Of a stretch of 64,000 nucleotides of DNA, positions 19,188 through 28,837 are shown one piece after another; the stretch's first letter is position 1, and every line of letters starts with the position of its first letter. A program made the translations under genes and the position numbers. The notes under the pieces were generated by a model that was not told the DNA's origin, made no database searches, and saw only the letters and a list, made by a program, of their open reading frames with translations. The DNA comes from Microcoleus vaginatus PCC 9802. GTDB taxonomy: Bacteria; Cyanobacteriota; Cyanobacteriia; Cyanobacteriales; Microcoleaceae. The stretch spans positions 3,049,001-3,113,000 of the forward strand of contig CP031740.1 in the NCBI GenBank assembly GCA_022701275.1. The letters run 5' to 3'.

Positions 19188-22100
19188 ATGGCTAGCATAA
19201 CAAATCTTTTTCTAGGATATCACATTAACGAGCAAATATATGTAGGTAATCGCACTCTAGTTTATCGCGGTCTTCGCACTTCAAATGGGGAGCCGGTCGT
19301 GATCAAACTGCTACGGAATGACTTTCCCCGCTTCAACGAGTTGGTTCACTTCCGCAACCAGTACGTCATTGCTAAAAACTTAGAGATCCCCGGCAGTGTC
19401 AAGGCATACAGCCTGGAAAACTACCATAACCACTATGCTCTGGTAATGGAAGACTTTGGCGGAATCTCCTTGAGTAGCTACCTCGCTCGTCTAGCAGCCG
19501 AGAGTAAGGAACCCCTAGAAGGCTTGCCCATTAACGAGTTTCTTCCCATTGCAATTCAAATTGCCCACGCCCTTGACGGACTTTATCGCCACCACGTCAT
19601 CCATAAAGACCTCAAACCGGCCAACATTCTAATTAACCCCACCAGCAAAGAAGTGAAGCTGATTGACTTCAGCATCGCTTCTCTGCTGCCTCGCGAAACC
19701 CAAGAAATTCAAAATCCCAACGTCCTTGAAGGCACCTTACCTTACATATCTCCCGAACAAACTGGGCGAATGAACCGAGGCATTGATTACCGCACAGATT
19801 TCTACTCGCTAGGAGTAACATTCTACGAATTACTAACAGGAAAGTTACCCTTCCAAACGGATGACCCAATAGATTTGGTACACTGCCACCTCGCCAAACA
19901 GCCACTCCCAGCCTCAATTGTCAACACAAGCGTTCCATTGGTGCTGTCTGAGATGGTAAGCAAACTGATGGCGAAGAATGCTGAAGCTCGCTATCAAAGC
20001 GCCCTAGGACTCAAGTACGACTTAGAAACTTGCTTATCCCAGTGGCAAGAGACAGGGACGCTCGCTAACTTTGATTTAGGGCAGCGAGATTTGTGCGATC
20101 GCTTCATCATCCCCGAAAAATTATACGGTAGAGAAAGCGAAGTATTCTCCCTGCTAGCGGCGTTTGAGCGCGTGAGTGCCGGCAGCGCCGAAATGATGCT
20201 CGTTGCCGGTTTCTCCGGCATTGGCAAAACCGCTGTTGTCAACGAAGTTCACAAACCAATTGTGAGACAGCGCGGATACTTTATTAAAGGCAAATTCGAC
20301 CAATTCCAACGTAACCTTCCCTTTTCAGCATTTGTCCAAGCTTTTCGCGACTTTATGGGACAATTGCTATCGGAAACAGATGCTAAAGTTGAACAATGCA
20401 AGTTGGAAATTTTGGCAGCTTTGGGCGATAGCGCTGGGGCGATAATTGAAGTCATTCCCGAACTAGAACGTATTATCGGACAGCAACCGCCCGTCCCAGA
20501 ACTTTCTGGCAGCGCCGCTCAAAATCGATTTAATTTATTGTTTGATAAATTTATTCAAGTGTTCGCAAGAAAAGAACATCCTTTAGTGATTTTCTTAGAC
20601 GATTTGCAATGGGCAGACTCAGCATCATTAAAATTAATTCAACTGCTGATAAGTGCTACTGACAACGGCTATCTCTTATTAATAGGAGCTTATCGTGATA
20701 ACGAAGTTTTTCCAGCACATCCATTGATGCTAACGTTAGCAGAGATTCAAAAAACTCAAGCAAAGGTGAACACTATTACCTTAGCGCCGCTTGATCGAGC
20801 GGGCGTAAATTGTTTAGTTGCCGATACTCTAGCTTGTTCTAAACCGTTAGCGGAACCCTTGACAGAATTGGTTTATCAAAAAACTAAAGGTAATCCATTT
20901 TTTGGCACTCAATTCCTAAAGTCTTTACACGAAGATGGATCGATTACATTTAACTTAGATACGCGCTATTGGCAGTGCGATATTGCACGAGTGCGATCGC
21001 TAGCCATCACCGAGGATGTGGTTGAATTTGTGGCGATTCAGTTACAAAAGTTGCCAACACAAACGCAAGAAGTTTTGAAGTTGGCAGCCTGTATTGGCAA
21101 TCAGTTCGATTTGGCGACCCTGGCAATTGTTAGTGAAAAAGTTGCCGTAGACACTGCATCCGCTTTATGGAAGGCACTACAAGACGGGCTAATTTTACCC
21201 ATTAGTCAAGTTTATAAATTTTATCAAGCAGAGGGGAATAGCGAATCGGTAGTGGCTAATGGAAAGGAATCTGAGCAATTACCAATTACCCATGACCAAT
21301 TACCCAAATATAAGTTTTTACACGATCGCGTCCAACAAGCAGCCTATTCCCTCATTCCTGAAGGCCAAAAGCGATCGACTCACTTAAAAATCGGTCAACT
21401 GTTATTAAACAATACACCCGAAGCCGAGCGAGAAGAAAGAATTTTTGATATTGTCAACCACTTAAATGTGGGAGTTGAGCTAATTACTCAGGAGGCAGAA
21501 CGGGAGAAATTAGCACGCTTGAATCTGGTTGGTGGAAAGAAAGCCAAAGCTGCTACTGCCTATTGTGCAGCAGTTGAATATTTCAATAGTGGCAGAGAAT
21601 TACTGGCAGTAAATAGTTGGGAAAATCAATACGAACTAACATTAGCGTTGCATACCGAAGCAGCAGAAGCGGCATATCTAAGCGGTGACTTTGACCGGAT
21701 GGAAGAATTGGCATCAGTCGTGGAAACCTGCGCCAAAACCCTACTGGACAAAGTGAAGGTATATGAAGTACAGATGCAAGCTTGTATGGCGCAAAATAAG
21801 TTACAGGAAGCGCTGAATACGGGACTACAAGTTTTAAAACTGTTGGGGGTAGAGTTTCCCTCCGAGCCCAATCCGTCTGATATTGGGCAGGTTTTAGGGG
21901 AAACTGCGGGAATTTTGAACGGGAAGCGAATTGAGGATTTAATTGAGCTGCCTGAAATGAGCGAGCCCTATAAACTAGCAGCTATGAGACTTTTATCAAG
22001 TATCTTTGCTCCTGCATACATTGCTGCTCCTGCACTGTTGCCTTTGACGGTGTGCAAACAAGTACAATTATCCGTCCAATATGGGAATGCTTCTGTTTCT

Positions 22101-24662
22101 CCCTTTGCTTACGCCAATTATGGTTTTCTTCTTTGTGGAGTTGTGGGAGATATTGAGTCAGGTTATCAGTTCGGTCAATTGGCTTTAAGTCTAGTGTCAA
22201 AGTTAAATTCTCAAGAAATCAAAGCCAAGACAGCCTTCATAGTAAATTTATTTATCCGACATTGCAAAGAGCATCTCAGAGAAACCTTAGAGCCTTTGGT
22301 GTCAGCTTACTCTAGCGGAATGGAGGCAGGAGATTTAGAATATGCAGGCTATAATTTATTACAGTCCTCCTGTTCAGCTTACTATAGTGGCAAAGAACTG
22401 ACTGTCCTGGAAAGAGAGATAGCAAGAAACAGAGATGCTCTTCATAAAATTAAGCAAGAAACAGCGCTTAATTATATAGAAATCTATTGGCAGGCTATCT
22501 TGAATTTGCTGGGAAAAAGTGAGAATTACTGCCTTCTAAAGGGTGAAGCCTGCGATGAGCAGATGAAGTTGCCATTTTACCAGCAAGCGAACGATAAAGC
22601 GGGAGTTGCATACATATATTTAAACAAACTTTTACTTTGTTATTGGTTTGAAAATTACTCAGAAGCGATTGAGAATATCGCTATAGCAGAGAAGTATTTA
22701 GATGCAGTGGTAGGAATGCCCGTTGTTGCTATCTTCTATTTCTACGATTCTTTGGTGTGGTTGGCGGTGTATTCTGATGCTCCACAGTCAGAGCAACAGG
22801 GGATTCTTGACAGAGTACAAGCTAATCAAGAAAAAATGCAGAAATGGGCGCATCATGCCCCCATGAATCATCTGCATAAATTATATCTAGTGGAGGCTGA
22901 ACGGCATCGGGTTTTAGACGAAAAAATAGAAGCGATCGAGATGTACGACAAAGCGATCAATGTTGCTAAAGAAAACGAGTACATCAACGAAGAAGGTCTT
23001 GCTCACGAACTCGCCGCCAAATTCTATTTGGAATGGGGCAAAGAAAAAATTGCCAAACCCTATTTAATTGATGCTTACTATGCTTACGCTCGTTGGGGAG
23101 CAAAAGCAAAGATTGATTATCTAGAACAGCGTTATCCCCAATTGCTTGCTGTGATCCTGCAACAGGAGCGAACTCGCCAGAATCCGAGCGAAACAATTCA
23201 CACATCCACCCATAGTGAATCATCCCTATCTAACACGAGTAGAACAATTATCGGTAGCACCAGCAGTTGGGGGTTAGTAGATTTGCCGACAGTTATCAAA
23301 GCTTCTCAAACTCTATCTAGCGAAATTAAACTCGATCAATTGCTCACTACCCTCATGCAAGTGGCGGTGAAGAATGCCGGAGCACAAACCGGAGCATTAA
23401 TTTTGAATGAAGAGGGAAACTGGAGGATAAACGTTCACTGCACAAACCGTCAAGACTGCCTTCTGCAATCAATTCCGGTTGAGGAGAGCGATGTAGTTCC
23501 TCTCACTCTGATCAACTACGTCAAACGTACAAAAGAAACCGTAATTTTTGATGATGCTAGCAATCAACCAAGATTTGCATCTGACCCCTACATTATCCAA
23601 CAGCAACCTCAGAGCCTGCTTTGCACTCCGATCAGCGAGCGAGGGAAAATGCTCGGGATTTTGTATTTGGAAAATAATTTAGCAACAGGGGTATTCACGA
23701 GCGATCGCGTCGCCATCCTCAACATCCTGTGCTCCCAAGCTGCAATTTCCTTACAGAACGCCCGACTGTATCAGCAATCCCAGGAGTATGCCCAAAAACT
23801 AGAGCTTTATCTCAACGATCTCAAACAGATGCAACTGCAACTGGTACAGAATGAGAAGATGTCTGCTCTCGGCAATTTAGTCGCAGGAGTAGCCCACGAA
23901 ATTAACAATCCGGTAGGCTTTATCGCCGGCAACTTGCAACCGGCTCAAGAATACCTACAAGATTTGTTCGAGCTAATCGATGTATATCAAGATAGTTTTC
24001 CCAAGCCAGGAGCTAAAGTTGAAGAAAAAATCGAGGCCATAGACTTGGAGTATTTGCGAGAAGATTTGCCCAAATTGATTGGCTCGATGCAGGAGGGAGT
24101 CGAGCGCATTCGCAATATCAGTACAAGTTTGAGAACGTTTTCGAGGGCAGATAGCGATCGACCAGTTGCTTTCAATATTCATGACGGACTCGAAAGCACT
24201 CTCCTGATTCTCAAGCACCGTTTAAAAGCGAGCGAGTTTCGCCCTGCCATTGAAGTTGTGAAAGAGTATGGTAACTTGCCCCTCGTGAAATGCTTTCCCG
24301 GACAGTTAAACCAGGTATTTATGAACGTACTGGCTAATGCCATTGACGCTCTGGAGGAGTCAAATAAGGGGCTCCATTTTAGTGAAATTAAAGCCCTAGC
24401 TAATCAAATAACGGTTCAAACTGTTCTGAGCGAAGACCAAAATCAGGTTTTGATTCGCATTAAGGATAATGGAGTGGGGATGTCTAACGAAGTCAAGGAA
24501 AACATCTTTAACCACTTATTCACAACCAAGTCTGTCGGTCAAGGAACCGGATTAGGATTGTCGATCGCCCACCAGATTGTTGTGGAAAAACATGGAGGTA
24601 CGTTAACAGTGAATTCCTCCCTAGGGCAGGGTTCGGAGTTTGTTATTTGTATTCCAGGGTGA
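19188..24662 (+). CDS. Ser/Thr kinase-ATPase-GAF-histidine kinase giant hybrid
   Basis: 1824 residues. An N-terminal protein kinase (to about residue 270) has VIKLL lysine, HKDLKPANI in place of HRD, DFS in place of DFG, and YISPEQ. An AAA/STAND-like ATPase has Walker A GFSGIGKT (about 343-350) and LVIFLDDLQWAD. A helical TPR-like middle follows to about 1330. A GAF domain starts near 1360. The histidine kinase has H1570 in GVAHEINNP and ATP-binding boxes NAIDALEE, DNGVGMS and GQGTGLGLSIA. The architecture is typical of cyanobacterial trifunctional kinases; the signal is unknown. The DFS change may lower or alter kinase activity. Start ATG 19188 (MASITNLFLGYHINEQIY). Confidence 0.93.
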   Translation: MASITNLFLGYHINEQIYVGNRTLVYRGLRTSNGEPVVIKLLRNDFPRFNELVHFRNQYVIAKNLEIPGSVKAYSLENYHNHYALVMEDFGGISLSSYLARLAAESKEPLEGLPINEFLPIAIQIAHALDGLYRHHVIHKDLKPANILINPTSKEVKLIDFSIASLLPRETQEIQNPNVLEGTLPYISPEQTGRMNRGIDYRTDFYSLGVTFYELLTGKLPFQTDDPIDLVHCHLAKQPLPASIVNTSVPLVLSEMVSKLMAKNAEARYQSALGLKYDLETCLSQWQETGTLANFDLGQRDLCDRFIIPEKLYGRESEVFSLLAAFERVSAGSAEMMLVAGFSGIGKTAVVNEVHKPIVRQRGYFIKGKFDQFQRNLPFSAFVQAFRDFMGQLLSETDAKVEQCKLEILAALGDSAGAIIEVIPELERIIGQQPPVPELSGSAAQNRFNLLFDKFIQVFARKEHPLVIFLDDLQWADSASLKLIQLLISATDNGYLLLIGAYRDNEVFPAHPLMLTLAEIQKTQAKVNTITLAPLDRAGVNCLVADTLACSKPLAEPLTELVYQKTKGNPFFGTQFLKSLHEDGSITFNLDTRYWQCDIARVRSLAITEDVVEFVAIQLQKLPTQTQEVLKLAACIGNQFDLATLAIVSEKVAVDTASALWKALQDGLILPISQVYKFYQAEGNSESVVANGKESEQLPITHDQLPKYKFLHDRVQQAAYSLIPEGQKRSTHLKIGQLLLNNTPEAEREERIFDIVNHLNVGVELITQEAEREKLARLNLVGGKKAKAATAYCAAVEYFNSGRELLAVNSWENQYELTLALHTEAAEAAYLSGDFDRMEELASVVETCAKTLLDKVKVYEVQMQACMAQNKLQEALNTGLQVLKLLGVEFPSEPNPSDIGQVLGETAGILNGKRIEDLIELPEMSEPYKLAAMRLLSSIFAPAYIAAPALLPLTVCKQVQLSVQYGNASVSPFAYANYGFLLCGVVGDIESGYQFGQLALSLVSKLNSQEIKAKTAFIVNLFIRHCKEHLRETLEPLVSAYSSGMEAGDLEYAGYNLLQSSCSAYYSGKELTVLEREIARNRDALHKIKQETALNYIEIYWQAILNLLGKSENYCLLKGEACDEQMKLPFYQQANDKAGVAYIYLNKLLLCYWFENYSEAIENIAIAEKYLDAVVGMPVVAIFYFYDSLVWLAVYSDAPQSEQQGILDRVQANQEKMQKWAHHAPMNHLHKLYLVEAERHRVLDEKIEAIEMYDKAINVAKENEYINEEGLAHELAAKFYLEWGKEKIAKPYLIDAYYAYARWGAKAKIDYLEQRYPQLLAVILQQERTRQNPSETIHTSTHSESSLSNTSRTIIGSTSSWGLVDLPTVIKASQTLSSEIKLDQLLTTLMQVAVKNAGAQTGALILNEEGNWRINVHCTNRQDCLLQSIPVEESDVVPLTLINYVKRTKETVIFDDASNQPRFASDPYIIQQQPQSLLCTPISERGKMLGILYLENNLATGVFTSDRVAILNILCSQAAISLQNARLYQQSQEYAQKLELYLNDLKQMQLQLVQNEKMSALGNLVAGVAHEINNPVGFIAGNLQPAQEYLQDLFELIDVYQDSFPKPGAKVEEKIEAIDLEYLREDLPKLIGSMQEGVERIRNISTSLRTFSRADSDRPVAFNIHDGLESTLLILKHRLKASEFRPAIEVVKEYGNLPLVKCFPGQLNQVFMNVLANAIDALEESNKGLHFSEIKALANQITVQTVLSEDQNQVLIRIKDNGVGMSNEVKENIFNHLFTTKSVGQGTGLGLSIAHQIVVEKHGGTLTVNSSLGQGSEFVICIPG

Positions 24663-24840
24663 GCAGTTCGTAGTAGGTCTTTAGCGCAATTAGCGCCATC
24701 GGCTAACCTAGACTCGATCGACAGCTTCATGCCGATCGTAGTCATCCTCAAAAATATCGGGTTTAGTAGGAAGAAACATACGGATATTCCGGGTTTCTAG
24801 ACACCCATGCGTTTAGAAGTGAAATTGTGAGTTGTAAGCT

Positions 24841-26973
24841 GTGAAACGTAATTTATCTTATTGGCGTCCAATATTGTCAGTTTCGATTTTACCCGTACTG
24901 GCGATCGCCCCGTCTTTGCTCTGGAATCAACCCGGAAGAACACAAGAGGGGGAGAGGGCCGGCCTGATTGATGCTTCGAGAGCCCGCCAGGGAATTCATT
25001 CCCTGGCTGATAGCGAAAGTCGGTTAAAACCGACTGAAATATTCACCGATAGTTCTCTTGAGAGAACTTCAGCTATGAGACAGGGGTTGCAACCCCTGTC
25101 GGACTCTAGGCTTTTGGCTCAATCTGTACCGCCCTCTTCGATCATGAGACAAGGCCGCCAAGTATCTCTAAACGGTCGCATTCTCCCCCTAACTTGGACT
25201 CAGCAGCCGGAAAACAGCACTTCTGGGAATTTCCGAACTTGGATTGCTGACGTTGGATTGATGCAAAGTGCGGGAGTGGATTTGCTCAGCGCCGCCGACA
25301 GTGCCAAACAACCGGTGCAGTGGTTTTCGGTATCTTTAACCGGCGCTCAAAGCTTAGCAGCGCGGGCAACAGGCCCGTATCGTTACTTAGATGTTACCGA
25401 TTTTGCTAGACTTGCGGGCTGGGAGATATCTGCTGATGGGAATATTCTAAAAATTACTTCTCAAAGTGCAAGTGTTACCGGAATTCGGCAAGCAGAAATA
25501 GAATCGGGCGATCGCATTGTTGTAGATCTCGATCGGCCCGCCCCTTGGCAAGTCAACTTTGTCGATAAACCAAGCCCGTCGCCGACACCCACACCCAACC
25601 CGCCCGACGACCCCACAAAGCCCGCTATCCCACTGCAAAACCTCAGCGCAGCGCCAAACCTCGAAACACCAGACGACCCGACCAAACCCGCCGTCCCGCT
25701 GCAAATAACGCCCGCAGCGCCGATCGCCGGTCAAGAATGGTCGATCGCGATCGATGCCAAAGTCGCTCCCGCCTTACTTCAGGACACTTTTCAAACCAGC
25801 AAACAATTGCTATCACTAAAAATCGAACCTGACGGCGCTCAAACTAAAGTCAAAGTGAAGATTCCTTTAGGTTGGCGGCCGCAAGTTTTCAGCCTGGGAA
25901 ATCCCAATCGATTAGTTATCGACATTCGGCCAGATTCGTTAGTAGAAAAAAATATTGTTTGGGCGCCCGGTGTGCAGTGGCGGCAGCAGTATCAAAATTT
26001 AGGAACTGCTCGTTTTCCAGTAGTTTGGTTAGAAGTTAATCCGCGTCAATCCGGTGTAAAAATTCGACCAATTCTCAGCAATCCGCCTGCCGATCAAGGC
26101 ACTGCACCTTTATTGCAAACAGCAGAAGTGTCGGGTGCGGCTGCGGCGATAAATGCAGGGTTTTTCAATCGGATAAATCGGTTAGCTTTAGGGCCAATTC
26201 GGCGCGACAATAAATGGCTTTCCGGGCCGATATTGAACCGGGGGGCGATCGCCTGGAACGATCGGGGAGAATTTGCGATCGATCGTTTAACTTTGCAAGA
26301 AACTGTGATAACTCCGGCAAATCAACCTTTGCCCGTTTCTCATCTCAATAGTGCCTATGTGCAATCGGGAATCGGTCGCTACACTCCTGAGTGGGGAACA
26401 ACTTATACTCCGTTGTCTGGCAATGAAATAGTTGTGACAGTTGCGGGCGATCGAGTTGTCAGCCAATCCCCCGGAGGTGCGGCGGGAACAACAACTTTTC
26501 CCATTCCAGCTAACGGTTATATTTTGGCTTTGCGTTCGGATTTTTTCCCTGCTGATCAACTCTCTATCGGCACTTTATTGCGTTTAGAAACTAACACTTT
26601 TCCTGCTGATTTTAACCGTTTTCCTTACATTCTCGGCGGCGGGCCGATGTTGGTACAAAACAGTCGAGTTGTGCTGGATGCTAAGGCGGAAGGGTTTAGC
26701 GATGCGTATGTTCGACAGACAGCAATTAGAAGTGCGATCGGGCGAAATGCTGCGGGGAATTTGCTGATTGTAGCCGTGCACAATCGCGCGGGCGGGGCGG
26801 GGCCAAATTTCGCAGAACTGGCGCAGATATTGCAGCAAATGGGTGCTGTGGAGGCTTTAAATTTGGATGGGGGAAGTTCGACGAGTTTGTATTTGGGAGG
26901 TAGTTTGCTCGATCGACCTCCGTCAACTGCTGCGAGAGTTCATAATGCGATCGGTATTTTCATTCAACCATAA
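24841..26973 (+). CDS. Exported phosphodiester glycosidase family protein
   Basis: 710 residues from GTG 24841. A signal-peptide-like start (MKRNLSYWRPILSVSILPVL) suggests export. A copper-amine-oxidase-like or AMIN-type N-terminal part is followed by a Pro-rich linker with a duplicated PDDPTKPA[IV]PLQ unit. The C-terminal NAGPA-type domain has AAINAGFFN, the RSAIGRN region, and LNLDGGSSTSLYL; relatives remove N-acetylglucosamine from phosphodiesters or act on cell-wall sugars. The true substrate is not known. Residues about 45-90 (RQGIHSLADSESRL to MRQGLQPLSD) are translated palindromic repeat DNA between the signal peptide and the first domain. Confidence 0.85.
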   Translation: MKRNLSYWRPILSVSILPVLAIAPSLLWNQPGRTQEGERAGLIDASRARQGIHSLADSESRLKPTEIFTDSSLERTSAMRQGLQPLSDSRLLAQSVPPSSIMRQGRQVSLNGRILPLTWTQQPENSTSGNFRTWIADVGLMQSAGVDLLSAADSAKQPVQWFSVSLTGAQSLAARATGPYRYLDVTDFARLAGWEISADGNILKITSQSASVTGIRQAEIESGDRIVVDLDRPAPWQVNFVDKPSPSPTPTPNPPDDPTKPAIPLQNLSAAPNLETPDDPTKPAVPLQITPAAPIAGQEWSIAIDAKVAPALLQDTFQTSKQLLSLKIEPDGAQTKVKVKIPLGWRPQVFSLGNPNRLVIDIRPDSLVEKNIVWAPGVQWRQQYQNLGTARFPVVWLEVNPRQSGVKIRPILSNPPADQGTAPLLQTAEVSGAAAAINAGFFNRINRLALGPIRRDNKWLSGPILNRGAIAWNDRGEFAIDRLTLQETVITPANQPLPVSHLNSAYVQSGIGRYTPEWGTTYTPLSGNEIVVTVAGDRVVSQSPGGAAGTTTFPIPANGYILALRSDFFPADQLSIGTLLRLETNTFPADFNRFPYILGGGPMLVQNSRVVLDAKAEGFSDAYVRQTAIRSAIGRNAAGNLLIVAVHNRAGGAGPNFAELAQILQQMGAVEALNLDGGSSTSLYLGGSLLDRPPSTAARVHNAIGIFIQP
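24989..25100. repeat. Four-hairpin palindromic cassette inside a coding sequence
   Basis: Four perfect hairpins follow each other: CAGGGAATTCATTCCCTG (24989-25006), AGTCGGTT/AACCGACT (about 25018-25035), AGTTCTC/GAGAGAACT (25051-25068) and GACAGGGG/CCCCTGTC (25079-25100). The cassette resembles intergenic dispersed palindromes such as 2879-3035, yet stays open in the gene's frame. Confidence 0.8.
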
Positions 26974-27095
26974 ACCGTCACCTTAAATTGTAGGGGGCGT
27001 CAGTGTGCGTTATTTGCTCAAAAATTGAGAATCTCCGCACTGACGCACCTTACAAACTCTTGTCCCCCCCTTATTAACTACCCTGTACACACAAG

Positions 27096-27182
27096 CCTTG
27101 CTAAGGGGGGAGTAAGAGTTAATCCCTTGCTCAGGGGGGGGAGTAAGAGTTAATTCCTTGCTAAGGGTGGGAGTAAAAGTTT
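27096..27182. repeat. Three-copy tandem repeat, about 29-31 bp per unit
   Basis: Units start at 27096, 27125 and 27156 with CCTTGCTAAGGGG and end in AGTAAGAGTTAAT. Differences are mainly in the length of a G-run (6, 8, then interrupted), suggesting slippage. It is non-coding. Confidence 0.75.
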
Positions 27183-27453
27183 CTATAATCCCAAGTCGAT
27201 CGGCTTGTTTGTATGTGATGATAACGGGATCTTCCCCGCGCCATTTGCAGGGTCAAGACCCGTTTTGGGCGGTTTTGCAATGATGCGGTTCCTGTGCGCG
27301 ATCGCACTTCAGCCATTCCTCAACCGCTAGCCACAGTTATCGATCGCGCTTTAATTGACAATCCTGATATTTATTATAAAAGTGCAGCGGTATTTAAACA
27401 AGCCCTATTCAATAGTATATCGTAATTTATGGTTCGACTAGCAATAGGTTTTC

Positions 27454-27486
27454 AGAAACGCGGTTTCTTGAATAAACCGCGTTTCT
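27454..27486. terminator. Terminator hairpin AGAAACGCGGTTT / AAACCGCGTTTCT
   Basis: A perfect 13-bp stem with a 7-base loop (CTTGAAT) lies just beyond the stop of the AstE-like gene on the minus strand. It may serve both convergent genes. Confidence 0.65.
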
Positions 27487-27494
27487 TGGTATTC

Positions 27495-28628
27495 TTAATC
27501 TGCCATCACAGACAACACATACTCTCCTTGATTTACTGACTGATTGGTCGAAACATCAAAAATGAAAACATCCGACTCAGCACAAACATCAACCAAACTG
27601 GGGAATTCCCCATTCTTATTAAAGCTGAGAATTTGATAAAGCCGATCGCCCTTTTTGACATAACTCCCCAACTCCACTCGATTTTGAATCATCCCGCCCG
27701 CCGGCGCGTAGTATTTGAACACCGAATTCTTGGGGGTAAAAATAACTTGATGGGCGGCAGTTTCCGGCAGGGGAAATCCATCTATTTTCACTAAACCCTT
27801 ACTGGCTAAGTAATTTTTGATTCCCCGCAAGCCATTCGCCACCGACTCGGGACTCATTTCCATCCCCGAACCTAATTCTAAAGTCCAGGCTTCCACGTCA
27901 AATTCGATCGCACTTCCCAACTGGGCCAAAATCTTCTCCAAAGCCAGCCAAGGCTTGAGAAACGCCTCGTCAAAAGCATCGCCGTCGTACTCGTTCATCA
28001 AGATAGCGCGATCGAGCAAAAAAGCTTTCGCACTCTCCTGGCGGGAATTAAAACAGTAAAGGTAATCTAAACTTTGATTCGTAGAACTGTGCAAGTCCAG
28101 CACATAGTCAGCATCCAAACACAAAGATTGTAGCTGATATCGGTAAAGTTCGCTGTAGGGGCGGCAACTAGGAGCGTTAATTTTTTCCAACTCTTTCGCA
28201 AAACTCAAAGCAATAGCTTTTCTGTAATTAACTTTGACAGTATCGGCATCGAGATGGATGTGAGACTTAGCAAAACCCAGAATATCTTCCCCTTGTTTTT
28301 CAAAATCCCAGAAAATCCGGTTCCAATTTACCCCATCATAAAGATTGTAGCGACCCGGAGAAAAATGGTGCGATCGCTGACTGACACCCACAGGATTGCA
28401 AACCGGAACTAGCCAAATTTCGCCGCTTAACTGACTGCTGTCCAAAGACATTAAAAACTCAATTAATTGGTGAATCACAGCATTACCGCTAATCTCAGCG
28501 CCGTGCAGGTTAGATTGGAGATAAGCTTTTTTGCCGGGAATCGCACCTTGGAACTGATAGACTTGCAGTGAAAGCCGATCGCCCGAAGCAAGCTGCACCA
28601 CAGGAATAGTCGAAATAACTGGAATCAT
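27495..28628 (-). CDS. Succinylglutamate desuccinylase/aspartoacylase family protein
   Basis: 377 residues of the AstE/AspA branch of zinc carboxypeptidase-like hydrolases. The zinc site is visible as H and E in NLHGAEISG and H in DYVLDLHSST; the catalytic Glu is probably in AWTLELGSG. The substrate-binding Arg/Asn region is VPVCNPVGVSQR and NWNRIF. By family it hydrolyses an amide bond of a small acyl-amino acid; the substrate is unknown. I start at ATG 28628 (MIPVISTIPVVQLASGDRL). The 20 upstream codons (PSSLFSLPSSLFPLP-type) are a translated heptad repeat, not conserved protein. Confidence 0.87.
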   Translation of the reverse strand: MIPVISTIPVVQLASGDRLSLQVYQFQGAIPGKKAYLQSNLHGAEISGNAVIHQLIEFLMSLDSSQLSGEIWLVPVCNPVGVSQRSHHFSPGRYNLYDGVNWNRIFWDFEKQGEDILGFAKSHIHLDADTVKVNYRKAIALSFAKELEKINAPSCRPYSELYRYQLQSLCLDADYVLDLHSSTNQSLDYLYCFNSRQESAKAFLLDRAILMNEYDGDAFDEAFLKPWLALEKILAQLGSAIEFDVEAWTLELGSGMEMSPESVANGLRGIKNYLASKGLVKIDGFPLPETAAHQVIFTPKNSVFKYYAPAGGMIQNRVELGSYVKKGDRLYQILSFNKNGEFPSLVDVCAESDVFIFDVSTNQSVNQGEYVLSVMAD

Positions 28629-28686
28629 AGAGAAGGAAGAGGGAAGAGGGAAGAGGGAAGAAGGAAGAGAGAAGAGGGAAGAAGGC
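28629..28686. repeat. GGGAAGA heptanucleotide repeat at the 5' end of the AstE-like gene
   Basis: About eight 7-bp units of GGGAAGA with AGGAAGA and GAGAAGA variants directly precede ATG 28628 on the gene's 5' side. They are open in the gene's frame, so they either extend the protein by 20 residues or form a pyrimidine-rich 5' leader. Confidence 0.8.
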
Positions 28687-28837
28687 AAAAATTTTTTTCT
28701 TTATTGTGCCAACTGCCAACTGACTTATTCCTTAATAGCCGATTTGCTGACGAAGGTCTAAAATCAATACAGTTCTCTGCTGCCTTGCTTTCAGCAAGAT
28801 TTAAGCATACTTACCCTGAAACCTCATAATAATCCTT

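Larger units (their letters stand above)
26974..27494. other. Convergent intergenic region with repeats and terminator
   Basis: No gene is seen. It contains an imperfect hairpin GCGTCAGTG with CACTGACGC (about 27008-27047), a three-copy tandem repeat (27096-27182) and a terminator hairpin (27454-27486). Confidence 0.6.

Noticed and set aside
28629-28688. Extended N-terminus of the AstE-like protein
   Set aside because: The extra 20 residues are translated heptad repeat and the conserved protein begins at MIPVIS.
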